Source: an uncultured Akkermansia sp. (GTDB lineage Bacteria > Verrucomicrobiota > Verrucomicrobiia > Verrucomicrobiales > Akkermansiaceae). From it: a stretch of DNA of 39,592 nucleotides. This document shows, piece after piece, positions 17,496 through 25,936 of the stretch (the stretch's first letter is position 1; the number at the start of each line of letters is the position of its first letter). Below the pieces are notes generated by a model. That model saw only the letters and a list, made by a program, of their open reading frames with translations. It had not been told where the DNA came from and searched no databases. Location of the stretch: NCBI GenBank assembly GCA_904501915.1, contig CAJGCV010000005.1, positions 1-39,592 of the forward strand. Reading direction: 5' to 3'. Position numbers and translations under genes: made by a program.

Positions 17496-17557
17496 GACTT
17501 TATTTCTCTGCCATTAAAAAAACTTTATTCACCAAAACCTTATTTTTCATTTTTGCC

Positions 17558-17586
17558 TTGACACCCACACAAACACACGATAGAAT
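17558..17586 (+). promoter_or_regulatory. tRNA-Gly(CCC) promoter
   Basis: TTGACA (17558-17563), 17 bp, TAGAAT (17581-17586): close to consensus. Start expected about 8 nt before the tRNA. Confidence 0.8.
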
Positions 17587-17600
17587 CTGCGCGCTTCCAC

Positions 17601-17671
17601 GCGGGCGTCGTTCAATGGTAGGACGCGTGCTTCCCAAGCATGAGACACGGGTTCGATTCCCGTCGCCCGTA
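17601..17671 (+). tRNA. tRNA-Gly (anticodon CCC)
   Basis: Acceptor GCGGGCG/CGCCCGT (first pair G-U), D arm TTCAATGGTAGGA, anticodon loop TTCCCAA with CCC, T arm ACGGGTTCGATTCCCGT. The 3' CCA is not encoded. It has a strong promoter and a terminator hairpin right after it. Confidence 0.95.
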
Positions 17672-17679
17672 TTCACAAT

Positions 17680-17716
17680 AAAATCGGCAGAGACGCCAGT
17701 CGCCTCTGCCGATTTT
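17680..17716 (+). terminator. tRNA-Gly(CCC) terminator
   Basis: 13-bp perfect stem AAAATCGGCAGAG (17680-17692) / CTCTGCCGATTTT (17704-17716), 11-nt loop, ending in T4. Confidence 0.85.
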
Positions 17717-17740
17717 AGTATAAGTTGCAAGACATTGCGC

Positions 17741-17769
17741 TTGACATTCCCACCCGAAACGTTTAACTT
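17741..17769 (+). promoter_or_regulatory. Promoter of the gatCA-thiD operon
   Basis: TTGACA (17741-17746), 17 bp, TAACTT (17764-17769). The first gene starts at 17794 (leader about 18 nt) or at 17824. Confidence 0.55.
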
Positions 17770-17793
17770 TTCCGAAAGATTTTTATTTCTTTC

Positions 17794-18420
17794 ATGCTGA
17801 AACAGCCTGGCCAGTACCGACAAATGGAGCTGAATCCCCGCATAGCGGACGGGGAGATGCATTCACCTGAACAAGTGAGGCAGCAAATGGAAGCAGCCCG
17901 GCAGCAGGCAGAGTTCTACGAAGCCCAGCGAATGCAATGGGAAGCCCAGAGGCGGGAACTGGAGGAAAGCAACGAAAAGAAAGTATTATTCAATGACAGC
18001 CTGAATGAAGTAGGCATGAAGCTCCACAATGCCGTAAGAAGGCTTGAAAAGGAGCTGGCATCCATGGAACGGGAAGCAAGCGAAGTCGAACAAGTTAATG
18101 AATGCTTGAAAAGGCATCTGCAGATACTTTCATCCCTGCAACCACAGAACTGGAGCACAGAAGGATTCAATGAACGACTCCGCGAAGCCATGCCCAAGCT
18201 GGAGCGAGCCGCCAATGACTTTGAAGAAGCATACAGTGCAGCGCCGCACTACCGGCACACACGCATCTTCGAATACAAGCCCGGCGCGGAACCACGCCAG
18301 AGGATTGACTGGGCGCAGCTTCGCAACCAGTTAGCCAAGGGATTCTTTTTTCATCTTCCACTTTTCTTTCTCATGCTCCTCACCTGGGGCGTCTACCTGA
18401 TTATCACCCGATACAGCTGA
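17794..18420 (+). CDS. Coiled-coil protein with C-terminal membrane anchor
   Basis: 208 residues, not recognised. Residues about 20-120 are strongly charged and helical (RQQMEAARQQAEFYEAQ ... RRLEKELASMEREASEVEQ), a clear coiled coil. A single hydrophobic helix at the extreme C-terminus (FFFHLPLFFLMLLTWGVYLIITRYS) makes it a tail-anchored protein with most of its mass in the cytoplasm. An alternative start at 17824 (MELNPRIADGEM) would remove 10 residues. First gene of the operon with a second tail-anchored protein, gatC, gatA and thiD. Its role is unknown; membrane scaffolding is a guess. Confidence 0.75.
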   Translation: MLKQPGQYRQMELNPRIADGEMHSPEQVRQQMEAARQQAEFYEAQRMQWEAQRRELEESNEKKVLFNDSLNEVGMKLHNAVRRLEKELASMEREASEVEQVNECLKRHLQILSSLQPQNWSTEGFNERLREAMPKLERAANDFEEAYSAAPHYRHTRIFEYKPGAEPRQRIDWAQLRNQLAKGFFFHLPLFFLMLLTWGVYLIITRYS

Positions 18421-18429
18421 ACCAGCACC

Positions 18430-18732
18430 ATGCCGTACAACAACTCCTCATTCGACCGCCTGCGCGAGCTTGAACTGCGCCGCAACATGCGCCAGGAACA
18501 GCCCCAGCAAACCAGCCGAGCCTACCAGCGCCGGTACCCAGCAAACACCCTGGGGCCTTCTGAGGATGTACTGGAACGCCGCCGGGGGCAGCACCGCAAG
18601 CATGTAAGCATAAGCGGAGCCACGCCACAGAACCGCAACATCTTAATGGAGAACCTGCTGTTGCTTATCGTGCTCGCAGGCTCCATCTGGGGATTGTATA
18701 CCCTGACCATATACCTACTCACCCAATCCTGA
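18430..18732 (+). CDS. Small tail-anchored protein
   Basis: 100 residues, not recognised. The N-terminal two-thirds are very basic and Gln/Arg-rich (FDRLRELELRRNMRQEQPQQ, LERRRGQHRKH). The last ~27 residues are one membrane helix (ILMENLLLLIVLAGSIWGLYTLTIYLL). It starts 9 bp after the previous gene and ends 10 bp before gatC. With the previous protein it forms a pair of similar topology, so the two may interact. The basic cytoplasmic part could contact RNA or lipid head groups; this is speculation. Confidence 0.72.
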   Translation: MPYNNSSFDRLRELELRRNMRQEQPQQTSRAYQRRYPANTLGPSEDVLERRRGQHRKHVSISGATPQNRNILMENLLLLIVLAGSIWGLYTLTIYLLTQS

Positions 18733-18742
18733 TAACAAGAGC

Positions 18743-19042
18743 ATGGAACAGACAAATCTCATCGATGTCGCCTACATTGCCCGTCTGGCAAAGCTGGAAC
18801 TGACTGAGGCAGAAACGGACAAATTCTCCGAAGATCTGAACCAGGTGCTGGCCTACGTTGCGCAGCTGGAGCAGTGGGATACCACTAATGTAGAGCCGAT
18901 GTATCACCCGCTTCCGGTCTTTGACGCACTGCGCGAAGATATTCCCGGCAGCAGCCTGAGCAACGAAGCAGCCCTTGCCAATGCACCCGCACAGGAAGAC
19001 GGGCAATTCCGCGTACCCAAGGTAGTAGAATCTGCACACTAA
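18743..19042 (+). CDS. gatC: Asp/Glu-tRNA amidotransferase subunit C
   Basis: Small subunit that stabilises the GatCAB complex, which converts Glu-tRNA(Gln) or Asp-tRNA(Asn) to the cognate amide. 99 residues, family-typical. Motifs: LIDVAYIARLAKLELTEAE, then LNQVLAYVAQLEQWDTTNVEPM and a C-terminal FRVPKVVE. It lies 19 bp upstream of gatA. Its presence implies an indirect route to Gln-tRNA and/or Asn-tRNA. gatB is not in the window. Confidence 0.96.
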   Translation: MEQTNLIDVAYIARLAKLELTEAETDKFSEDLNQVLAYVAQLEQWDTTNVEPMYHPLPVFDALREDIPGSSLSNEAALANAPAQEDGQFRVPKVVESAH

Positions 19043-19061
19043 CCCCATTTACTGATAAGCC

Positions 19062-20471
19062 ATGCTCAACGGAACCATTTCACACTGGCGCAAGCAGCTC
19101 ACCAGCGGAGCCATCAGCCCCACCGAACTGGTGCAGGAAATCGCCCGCTCCATGGAAGAGCGCAACCCCGGCATCAACGCCTACCTCTCGTGGGATACCG
19201 AGGCTGCACTTGCCTCCGCCGCCAAAGCAGACCTCAGCAAGCCCCTGGGCGGCATTCCCATTGCAGTAAAGGACAACATTGCCATGCTGGGGCAGCCCAC
19301 CCGCTGCGCTTCCCGCATGCTCGAAAACTTTGTTTCACCGTATGATGCAACTGCCATCACGAAGCTGACGGCAGCAGGCGCCATTCCCTTTGGCCGCACC
19401 AACATGGATGAGTTTGCCATGGGGTCCTACGGCCAGAACTCCGCATTTGGAGAAACGCAGAATCCTGCAGCGCCCGGGCACGTACCGGGTGGTTCCTCCA
19501 GCGGCTCAGCCGCCGCCGTAGCGGGGGGGATGGCCATTGCCGCGCTGGGGTCTGACACGGGCGGCTCCATCCGCCAGCCTGCTTCGCACTGTGGAGTAGT
19601 CGGTATCAAGCCCACATATGGGCGTGTCTCGCGCTATGGTCTGGTAGCATTTGCCTCGTCACTGGACCAGATTGGCCCCATCACCCAGAATGTGGAGGAT
19701 GCCGCCACCATTCTGAACGCCATCTGCGGGCACGACGCCAAGGACTCCACCTCCTCCACGCAGCCGGTAGAAGACTTCACCGCCGGGCTCGGCAAGGACA
19801 TCAAAGGACTCCGTATCGGACTGCCCAAGGAATACCTTTCCAGCGGCAACAGCCCGGAAGTTGCCGCAGCCTTACAGCAGAGCATCCGGAAACTCACCGA
19901 ACTGGGTGCGGAAATCGTAGAGATTTCCCTGCCACATGCAGAAGCTGTGGTGGCAGCCTACTATATCATAGCCTGCGCAGAAGCATCCTCCAACCTCTCC
20001 CGTTTCGACGGCATCCGCTATGGATTCCGCGCAACCGGTACCAACGGACTGGATGACCTTTACAGCAAAACACGCGAAAACGGCTTCGGGCCGGAAGTCA
20101 AGCGCCGCATCATCCTGGGCACCTATGTGCTCTCCAGCGGGTTCTACGATGCATACTATGCCAAGGCACAGAAAGTGCGTTCCCTGGTAGCAGGTGACTT
20201 TGCCGCAGCCTTCAACCAGGTGGACCTCATTCTGGGGCCGGTGGCACCCACGAGCGCCCCGCGCCTGCACGATGACAGCATGACCCCGCTGCAGACCTAC
20301 CTGGCAGACATCTACACCATTCCGGCCAACCTGGCGGGCCTGCCCGGCATTTCCATTCCCTGCCCCGTAGCAGAGGGCGCACACCCGGTCGGCGTCCAGC
20401 TGCTGGCGCCGCACTTTGCCGAACCCCGTCTGCTGCAGGCCGCAGCCGCACTCGAAGCCGCATTCTGCTAA
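19062..20471 (+). CDS. gatA: Asp/Glu-tRNA amidotransferase subunit A
   Basis: Glutaminase/amidase subunit that releases ammonia from glutamine for GatB. 469 residues (family ~485). The amidase-signature triad is intact: Lys70 (GIPIAVKDNIA), cis-Ser145 in GGSSSGSAAAVAGG and the nucleophile Ser169 in GSDTGGSIRQPA. The spacings (75 and 24) match known GatA enzymes. Downstream thiD starts only 6 bp after the stop, so the operon continues. gatB, often adjacent, is replaced here by thiD. Confidence 0.97.
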   Translation: MLNGTISHWRKQLTSGAISPTELVQEIARSMEERNPGINAYLSWDTEAALASAAKADLSKPLGGIPIAVKDNIAMLGQPTRCASRMLENFVSPYDATAITKLTAAGAIPFGRTNMDEFAMGSYGQNSAFGETQNPAAPGHVPGGSSSGSAAAVAGGMAIAALGSDTGGSIRQPASHCGVVGIKPTYGRVSRYGLVAFASSLDQIGPITQNVEDAATILNAICGHDAKDSTSSTQPVEDFTAGLGKDIKGLRIGLPKEYLSSGNSPEVAAALQQSIRKLTELGAEIVEISLPHAEAVVAAYYIIACAEASSNLSRFDGIRYGFRATGTNGLDDLYSKTRENGFGPEVKRRIILGTYVLSSGFYDAYYAKAQKVRSLVAGDFAAAFNQVDLILGPVAPTSAPRLHDDSMTPLQTYLADIYTIPANLAGLPGISIPCPVAEGAHPVGVQLLAPHFAEPRLLQAAAALEAAFC

Positions 20472-20477
20472 ACCTCC

Positions 20478-21260
20478 ATGGACACACCCGTCTACCTCAG
20501 CATTGCCGGGTCCGACTGCTCTGCAGGAGCAGGGCTTCAGGCCGACCTGAAAACCGGGTTTGCCCTGGGCTGCTACCCACTTACCGCCGTCACCTGCGTG
20601 GTAAGCGAAGTCCCCGGGCTGGTGGAGGGCATCGTAGCCATGGAGCCAGCATTTGTGGCATCTCAGGTAGACATCTGCCTGCGCAGCTTCCCGGTGCGAG
20701 CCGTCAAAACCGGCATGCTGTACTCCCCGGAAATTGTACGCGCCACCGTGGCAGCATTGAAAGATTTTGAAGGGCCCATCGTTGTAGACCCGGTCATGAT
20801 CGCAACGGCTGGCGAGGCCCTCATCCTGCAGGAAGCCATAGAGGTGTACGAAAGCGAGCTCATTCCCCGCACCACCCTGCTCACCCCGAATGGTGACGAG
20901 CTGGCAAAACTTGCCGGCACGGCCCCCATCACAACCGTGGAAGAACTGGAAACTGCGGCCAACACTCTCTGCGCCCGCTACAACTGCGCCATTCTGGCCA
21001 AGGGCGGACACGTGGGCGGCAGCACATGCACCGATATTCTGGTACAACCCGGCAAGCCGACCCTGCGCTGGAGCCATCCCCGCACGGAAGGCATCTCCAC
21101 CCACGGCACAGGCTGCACCCTCTCCAGCGCCATTACAGCCTTTCTGGCAAAAGGACAGCCGCTTGAGTCTGCTGTTGAAAACGGGTTAAGCTACATTGCC
21201 AGAGCCATTGCCACCTCCCACAAACTGGGGCAGCAATACGCAGTCAATCACAGCATCTGA
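20478..21260 (+). CDS. thiD: Hydroxymethylpyrimidine/phosphomethylpyrimidine kinase
   Basis: Two-step kinase of the pyrimidine branch of thiamine synthesis. 260 residues, ribokinase fold. N-terminal YLSIAGSDCSAGAGLQADLK is the HMP-binding signature; PNGDEL lies near 137-142; the anion hole/catalytic Cys motif is THGTGCTLSSAI (Cys213). No TPP riboswitch is seen; the gene is the last of the gatCA operon. Its stop overlaps the end of the convergent ribF by 13 bp, leaving no terminator between them. A PdxK-like activity cannot be excluded. Confidence 0.93.
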   Translation: MDTPVYLSIAGSDCSAGAGLQADLKTGFALGCYPLTAVTCVVSEVPGLVEGIVAMEPAFVASQVDICLRSFPVRAVKTGMLYSPEIVRATVAALKDFEGPIVVDPVMIATAGEALILQEAIEVYESELIPRTTLLTPNGDELAKLAGTAPITTVEELETAANTLCARYNCAILAKGGHVGGSTCTDILVQPGKPTLRWSHPRTEGISTHGTGCTLSSAITAFLAKGQPLESAVENGLSYIARAIATSHKLGQQYAVNHSI

Positions 21261-22150
21261 ATATCTGCTGCAATCTGAGCACGCAGTTCCTCCACCGAAG
21301 CGAACTTTCGCTCCGGCCTCAAAAAGCGCCGCAGTGCCACCTGCAACTCGCGGCCATACAAATCGCCACTCCAACCCGTGAGGTGAGTTTCAAGCCGAAC
21401 CACCTTACGCGACTCCTCAATCGTGGGGCGAAGTCCTAAATTAGCAATACCCCGGCGGATTTCCCCGTCAATCGGCACTGCCACCTCATACACCCCGGCG
21501 GGAGGCAGCACAGCCTGCGGGTGCACAAGTATGTTTGCCGTGGGGAAACCCAGGCGGCGCGCCAGTTTCTGACCGTGCTCTACCACACCGCCAATCGTGA
21601 AGGGATGCCCGAGCATGGCTTCTGCACGCAGCAAATCCCCCGAGCGCAATAACTCACGGATACGGGTGGAACAAATGTATCCCCCCTCCCGCTCTGCCAT
21701 ATCCTGCACACAGGCACGCATGCCATGCTCAGCAGCATACGCCTCCACAAAAGCAGCGTCACCTGCACCACCTCGTCCGAAACGCCAGTTACGGCCTACA
21801 GAAAGCCCCGCCACCGGACATGCCGTGCGCAGTGCGTCCAGAAATTCACGGGGAGCCATAGCCGCCAATGCGGGGGTAAATGGCAGCTCCAACAGTACTT
21901 CCACCCCCAGCGCAGCCAGCAGGGCATGCTTCTGAACAGCCAGCGGCGTAATGAGCTCCGGTTGCTTCTCCGGGCGCAGCAAAGCCAGTGGATGCTCAGC
22001 AAAAGTCAACACCCCGCGCCATGCACCGGGCGTATCAGCAGACGCAATGACTCTGCGGTGACCAAAATGCACCCCATCAAAGAACCCCAGCGCCCAATGA
22101 ACCGGTCGGTTCATTGCTGCAAGCTCATCCATGGAATGCAGAATCTTCAT
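21248..22150 (-). CDS. ribF: Bifunctional riboflavin kinase/FMN adenylyltransferase
   Basis: Makes FMN and then FAD. 300 residues. The N-terminal adenylyltransferase has GFFDGVHFGHRRVI (22-35) and, later, a degenerate ISSTxIR motif (YICSTRIREL). The C-terminal flavokinase domain has GFPTANI, PPAGVYEV and NLGLRPTI near residues 198-245. The start shares one base with the truB stop (TGATG), so translation is coupled. The truB-ribF order is common across bacteria. Confidence 0.95.
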   Translation of the reverse strand: MKILHSMDELAAMNRPVHWALGFFDGVHFGHRRVIASADTPGAWRGVLTFAEHPLALLRPEKQPELITPLAVQKHALLAALGVEVLLELPFTPALAAMAPREFLDALRTACPVAGLSVGRNWRFGRGGAGDAAFVEAYAAEHGMRACVQDMAEREGGYICSTRIRELLRSGDLLRAEAMLGHPFTIGGVVEHGQKLARRLGFPTANILVHPQAVLPPAGVYEVAVPIDGEIRRGIANLGLRPTIEESRKVVRLETHLTGWSGDLYGRELQVALRRFLRPERKFASVEELRAQIAADIQML

Positions 22151-22875
22151 CAGGAGCGGTCAGCTAACACCTTTTCCACCGGCAGCAGGCGCGCCAGCAA
22201 TTCCTCGCGGCCAGCCGCTTTCAGAGTCGGCACATCCACCGCCTCAGCAATATCAAAATGTCCGCTGCGAATGCGACGCAGTGCAGTCAGATGCGCACCA
22301 CACCCCAGACGCTGCCCGATATCATGCGCATAAGTGCGCACGTAAAAACCCTTTGTGCAATGCACGCGGAAATCCACCTCGGCTGCAGCCAGGTCAATGC
22401 GGGTAATCTCATAATCGAGCACAGCCACGTGACGGGCCTTGCGTTCCACTTCCTTACCCTTGCGTGCCAGCTTGTAGCAGGGCACACCATTTATCTTCAC
22501 CGCAGAATACATGGGCGGCACCTGGTCAAACTCTCCGCGGAAATGCTCAAAAGCGGCGCGCACAGCATCCGCGGTGATGTTTCCGGTCGGCTTTACTGCC
22601 ACTACCTCGCCATCAGCATCCTGACTATTGGTTTCCACACCCAGTTTCATGGTAGCAGTGTACACCTTGTCCTCACACATCAGCAAATCCTGCATCTTGG
22701 TAGCCTTGCCGATGACCACTATCAGCATCCCCGTAGCCATGGGGTCCAGCGTACCGCAATGCCCCACTTTCTTCGTCTGCAGAATACGCCGGCAGAGCGC
22801 CACCGCATTATGAGAAGTAAAGCCGGGGTCCTTATCTACCAGCAGCACACCGCTGGGTGACAACTCATCACTCAT
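22150..22875 (-). CDS. truB: tRNA pseudouridine(55) synthase
   Basis: Forms pseudouridine 55 in the T-loop of tRNAs. 241 residues, shorter than the ~300-residue enzymes with a C-terminal PUA domain, so this is the short form. Catalytic motif GHCGTLDPMATGML with Asp44; the N-terminal KDPGFTSHNAV block and GFYVRTYAHDIG are also diagnostic. It overlaps the nrnA stop by 4 nt (ATGA), forming an nrnA-truB-ribF operon. Confidence 0.96.
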   Translation of the reverse strand: MSDELSPSGVLLVDKDPGFTSHNAVALCRRILQTKKVGHCGTLDPMATGMLIVVIGKATKMQDLLMCEDKVYTATMKLGVETNSQDADGEVVAVKPTGNITADAVRAAFEHFRGEFDQVPPMYSAVKINGVPCYKLARKGKEVERKARHVAVLDYEITRIDLAAAEVDFRVHCTKGFYVRTYAHDIGQRLGCGAHLTALRRIRSGHFDIAEAVDVPTLKAAGREELLARLLPVEKVLADRS

Positions 22876-23840
22876 ACAGCCAACTCCTTTCTAATAGCCT
22901 GGAGCACCTGTTCGCGGCAAACATCCAACTCACCGCGCATGCGGATTCCGGAAGCCATGGCATGGCCCCCGCCGCCAAACTGCGCCGCAATTGCCGCCAC
23001 ACTGATGGAGGAGTCCTTGCTGCGCAGCGACATGCGGATGCGCCCGTCCTCCAGATCTTCAAAAATAACAGCCACTTTCACCCCCTGCAGCACACGCACC
23101 ACATCTACCAGATCCTTGGTATCCTCCAACCCCACGCCAAGAGCGGCTTTGCGACCAGCAGGCATCGAGTAGTGAGCCAGCTGACCATCCGCCTCCACAA
23201 CCATGTGGTTGAGCACCTCGCGCTGCATCAGAAGCGACGTATAGGGGACTTCCTGGTACACACGGCGGTTCACATCTGCCACATTCACCCCGGCAGCCAG
23301 TAATTCACCAGCGGCATGCATCACCTCAGGCGTAGTGCTTCCATACTGAAACGAACCAGTATCCGTGCTGATACCCACATACAGAGCATCAGCTATTGGT
23401 TTCGTGAATTTCACACCCCACGATTTGAGCATATTGAAAAGTACATAAGCACAGGCAGCCGTTTCCGGTTCAATCACATGCATATGTCCATAGCGTGTAT
23501 TCGTGCCATGGTGGTCAATGTTCACAATGAGCGGAAAATCTGCCAACATCTGCTGCGTGCGGTCACCCAGGCGCTTCCAATCGCCCGTATCCACACAAAT
23601 AAGCATCTCCACCTCAGCAGGCACCTCCTCCGGAAGCGGCGCTATCAACTCAGCACCATCCAGGAATGCATAGCGTGCAGGCACTCCGTCTTCATTCCAC
23701 ATATAAACCTTTTTGCCCAGGCTCTGCAGCGCCAGGCCCAGCGCCAGCGTGGAACCGATGGCATCGCCATCCGGCCGGAAATGCGACGTAACAGCAATTG
23801 TGCTGCACTGCTGAATACGGGAATAGAGTTGCTCGTACAT
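22872..23840 (-). CDS. nrnA: DHH/DHHA1 nanoRNase/pAp phosphatase
   Basis: Degrades very short RNAs and, in many species, 3'-phosphoadenosine 5'-phosphate. 322 residues. Metal-binding motifs: FRPDGDAIGS (Asp24, Asp26), CVDTGD (Asp84) and the DHH triplet in NIDHHGTN (109-111). The DHHA1 domain ends with FGGGGHAMASG. First gene of the nrnA-truB-ribF operon, with its own promoter 8 nt from the ATG; the classic rbfA upstream neighbour is not present. Confidence 0.93.
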   Translation of the reverse strand: MYEQLYSRIQQCSTIAVTSHFRPDGDAIGSTLALGLALQSLGKKVYMWNEDGVPARYAFLDGAELIAPLPEEVPAEVEMLICVDTGDWKRLGDRTQQMLADFPLIVNIDHHGTNTRYGHMHVIEPETAACAYVLFNMLKSWGVKFTKPIADALYVGISTDTGSFQYGSTTPEVMHAAGELLAAGVNVADVNRRVYQEVPYTSLLMQREVLNHMVVEADGQLAHYSMPAGRKAALGVGLEDTKDLVDVVRVLQGVKVAVIFEDLEDGRIRMSLRSKDSSISVAAIAAQFGGGGHAMASGIRMRGELDVCREQVLQAIRKELAV

Positions 23841-23848
23841 GTGGCTCT

Positions 23849-23877
23849 ATAATAGCCTGTTTCCAAGCAGCGGTCAA
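23849..23877 (-). promoter_or_regulatory. nrnA promoter (near-leaderless)
   Basis: On the minus strand TTGACC (23877-23872), 17 bp, TATTAT (23854-23849), then 8 nt to the ATG at 23840. Confidence 0.65.
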
Positions 23878-23883
23878 TAGCAT

Positions 23884-24834
23884 TCAACGCCACGCCTTCG
23901 CTTGCAGCAGCGCCATGGTACGCGGCAACACGCGCGCCAGCCACCATGCCAGGAGCGCCAGCACCGGCAGCACTACCACCGGCACCCACACATTCCACGC
24001 CCAGCGTAACTCCGGCCACTGATACAATGGAGACAACAAATACGAATGCCCGGCATATATAAACAGCATCCACCGCCCACAGAAAGCCAGAGCCCCAGCC
24101 ACCCGGGGCAATAGTCCAGCCAACAGCACACCCACCAGCAGAAACGCCGTCATAAATGCAAGATTCCACAGCGGCAGGTTACAATGCCGCCACGAAACAT
24201 CTGCAAAATCCGCATATTCCTCAAGCATCTCGGGTTGCAGAAATACACCGATGACCAGCAGCAGCAGCAACCACCAGTGTTTCCACATATATTGCCGCAC
24301 AGCGCATAACGATGCAGATTTCGCAGCAAACCCAAGCATAAAAATCCACATGTAATCGAAACGCACGCTCAAATGCTGCGACGGCGCGGTCGTATAGCTG
24401 CATAAGGCCAGAAACACCACCAGTACCCAGGCATAGCGCGGCAGCAAACGCAGCGCCAGCAGGCCTGCAGCAACTAACTGGTATGCCACCAAGGTCTTCA
24501 GGAACCAGAGAGGCGTATTGTATGCCGCCACTTTCCAGCCAACCACACGTTGCCATTCGATATCAACATACGGTTTCACCACCAGCAGAAATATAACACT
24601 GAGCAATGACCACACAGCCCACGCTACCGCCAGTCTTCCCGTGCGTCGCAACACCGCGGCCGCCGAAACTGGTAGAAAATACCCTGCCAGAAGAAAAAAG
24701 AGCGCTATTGCCCCGCCTACCACTTTACCGGTCCACACCGGTGCGGCAGCCGCATGCAGCCAGATAATGAAGAACATGGCCAGCGTGCGGGCACAATCCA
24801 CCCATTCTTCCCGGCTATGAGTCAGTGTCGTCAT
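23884..24834 (-). CDS. Acyltransferase-3 family membrane protein
   Basis: 316 residues with about ten hydrophobic helices. The N-terminal REEWVDCARTLAMFFIIWLH carries the conserved Arg and His of the OafA/WecH acyltransferase-3 family, which O-acetylates surface sugars from the membrane. Aromatic/Pro motifs (LWFLKTLVAY, FIYAGHSYLLSPLY) recur as in the family. The start overlaps the M42 peptidase stop by 4 nt. A role in decorating the exopolysaccharide or LPS is plausible but unproven. Confidence 0.83.
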   Translation of the reverse strand: MTTLTHSREEWVDCARTLAMFFIIWLHAAAAPVWTGKVVGGAIALFFLLAGYFLPVSAAAVLRRTGRLAVAWAVWSLLSVIFLLVVKPYVDIEWQRVVGWKVAAYNTPLWFLKTLVAYQLVAAGLLALRLLPRYAWVLVVFLALCSYTTAPSQHLSVRFDYMWIFMLGFAAKSASLCAVRQYMWKHWWLLLLLVIGVFLQPEMLEEYADFADVSWRHCNLPLWNLAFMTAFLLVGVLLAGLLPRVAGALAFCGRWMLFIYAGHSYLLSPLYQWPELRWAWNVWVPVVVLPVLALLAWWLARVLPRTMALLQAKAWR

Positions 24835-25871
24835 TTGCTCACATTACGTATCAGCGCGCAGGTCAGCTCAATGCAGGCCTCCAGGTCGCGGTCATCCAGA
24901 ATACCGTTGTGCGAGTGAATATAACGCACCGGGACACCAAATACCACCGCAGGGCAGCCATACCAGTGCGGGTAACTTGCAGCAGCATCCGTTCCACCGG
25001 TGCGGCGCACGGTAGGCTGACATGCAATTCCCTCTCGCTCGGCCAGTTCGAGCACAGTATCGGCCAACTCTGGCGGGGTGATATTGGTCGGGTCGAACAA
25101 GCGCACCTGCACACCTTTGCCCAGCACTCCCTGGCGGCAAATTCCACTCTGCCCGAATGTATCATCTGCAGGCGGGCCTTCCAGAACAATCGCCAGGTCC
25201 GGCGTCTGCTCCAGTGCGCGTGCACCGCGGGTTCCCACCTCCTCCTGCACCGTGCCAATGGCCTGCAGCGTGCATTCCAGCTGTTCACCCGCCAGCCGGC
25301 GCATCACCTCAATCATGCAATACACGCCGGCGCGGTTATCAAAAGCCTTGCCCATCCAGCGGTGCGGAACCTCCAGCGGCTGCAGCGCTACGTCCGGCGT
25401 CACTGCGCAACCGATTCGGATGCCACACTCCGCCACCTCCTCAGCACAGGAAGCTCCGATATCGATGAAGAGCGATTCCGTATCCATCACCTGCCTGCGC
25501 TGAGACTCCGGCAGCAGATGTGGCGGGCGCGTCCCTATCTGGCCGGGAATCCGGCGTCCATCGCGCGTATGCACCAGCACCCGCTGGCTGGGCAGTGTAT
25601 GGTTCCACCAACCGCCTAGAGGAACAATCATCAGGAAGCCATCCGGCGTAATGCCCTGCACCATGAAACCGATTTCATCCATATGCGCCAGCAGCGCCAC
25701 CACAGGGCCTTCCCCGCTGCCTTTCATCTGGCAGATGAGGTTGCCGGCTACAGTTTCCGTAATATCACAGCATTGCTCCAATTCAGCAGCAATCAGAGCG
25801 CGCACGTCGCCCTCAAACCCGGAAACGCCTGCTGCGTTGCTGCAGCGTTCAAGCAAATCTCTATTCAGCAT
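24831..25871 (-). CDS. M42-family metallo-aminopeptidase
   Basis: 346 residues, related to deblocking aminopeptidase/FrvX/endoglucanase-M. Metal and catalytic motifs in order: LLAHMDEIGF (His63, Asp65), KAFDNRAG, VQEEVGTRGA, an acidic VLEGPP and a C-terminal HSHNG. These are normally large tetrahedral oligomers that trim peptides in the cytoplasm. It has its own promoter 6 nt from the ATG and is coupled to the acyltransferase gene. A second M42 paralogue lies at 29.6 kb. Confidence 0.94.
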   Translation of the reverse strand: MLNRDLLERCSNAAGVSGFEGDVRALIAAELEQCCDITETVAGNLICQMKGSGEGPVVALLAHMDEIGFMVQGITPDGFLMIVPLGGWWNHTLPSQRVLVHTRDGRRIPGQIGTRPPHLLPESQRRQVMDTESLFIDIGASCAEEVAECGIRIGCAVTPDVALQPLEVPHRWMGKAFDNRAGVYCMIEVMRRLAGEQLECTLQAIGTVQEEVGTRGARALEQTPDLAIVLEGPPADDTFGQSGICRQGVLGKGVQVRLFDPTNITPPELADTVLELAEREGIACQPTVRRTGGTDAAASYPHWYGCPAVVFGVPVRYIHSHNGILDDRDLEACIELTCALIRNVSK

Positions 25872-25877
25872 GCAGCT

Positions 25878-25906
25878 ACTTTACACCGCAACCGTACTAC
25901 GGTCAA
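25878..25906 (-). promoter_or_regulatory. M42 peptidase promoter (predicted leaderless)
   Basis: On the minus strand TTGACC (25906-25901), 17 bp, TAAAGT (25883-25878). 6 nt separate the -10 from the ATG at 25871. Confidence 0.7.
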
Positions 25907-25936
25907 GCAGATACTCCCCGTCCGCCAAAACGCATG

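Noticed and set aside
17489..17862. Short ORFs across the tRNA-Gly(CCC) region
   Set aside because: Both run through the tRNA gene, its promoter and its terminator; not credible proteins.
20471..20520. TPP riboswitch before thiD
   Set aside because: Only 6 bp separate gatA and thiD; no THI-box sequence is present.
19872..21104. 410-codon minus-strand ORF across gatA and thiD
   Set aside because: It spans two verified genes on the other strand and is Gly/Cys/His-rich; shadow.
21248..21260. 13-bp overlap of convergent thiD and ribF as a regulatory device
   Set aside because: Short tail-to-tail overlaps are common and no terminator or repeat is seen; recorded only as layout.
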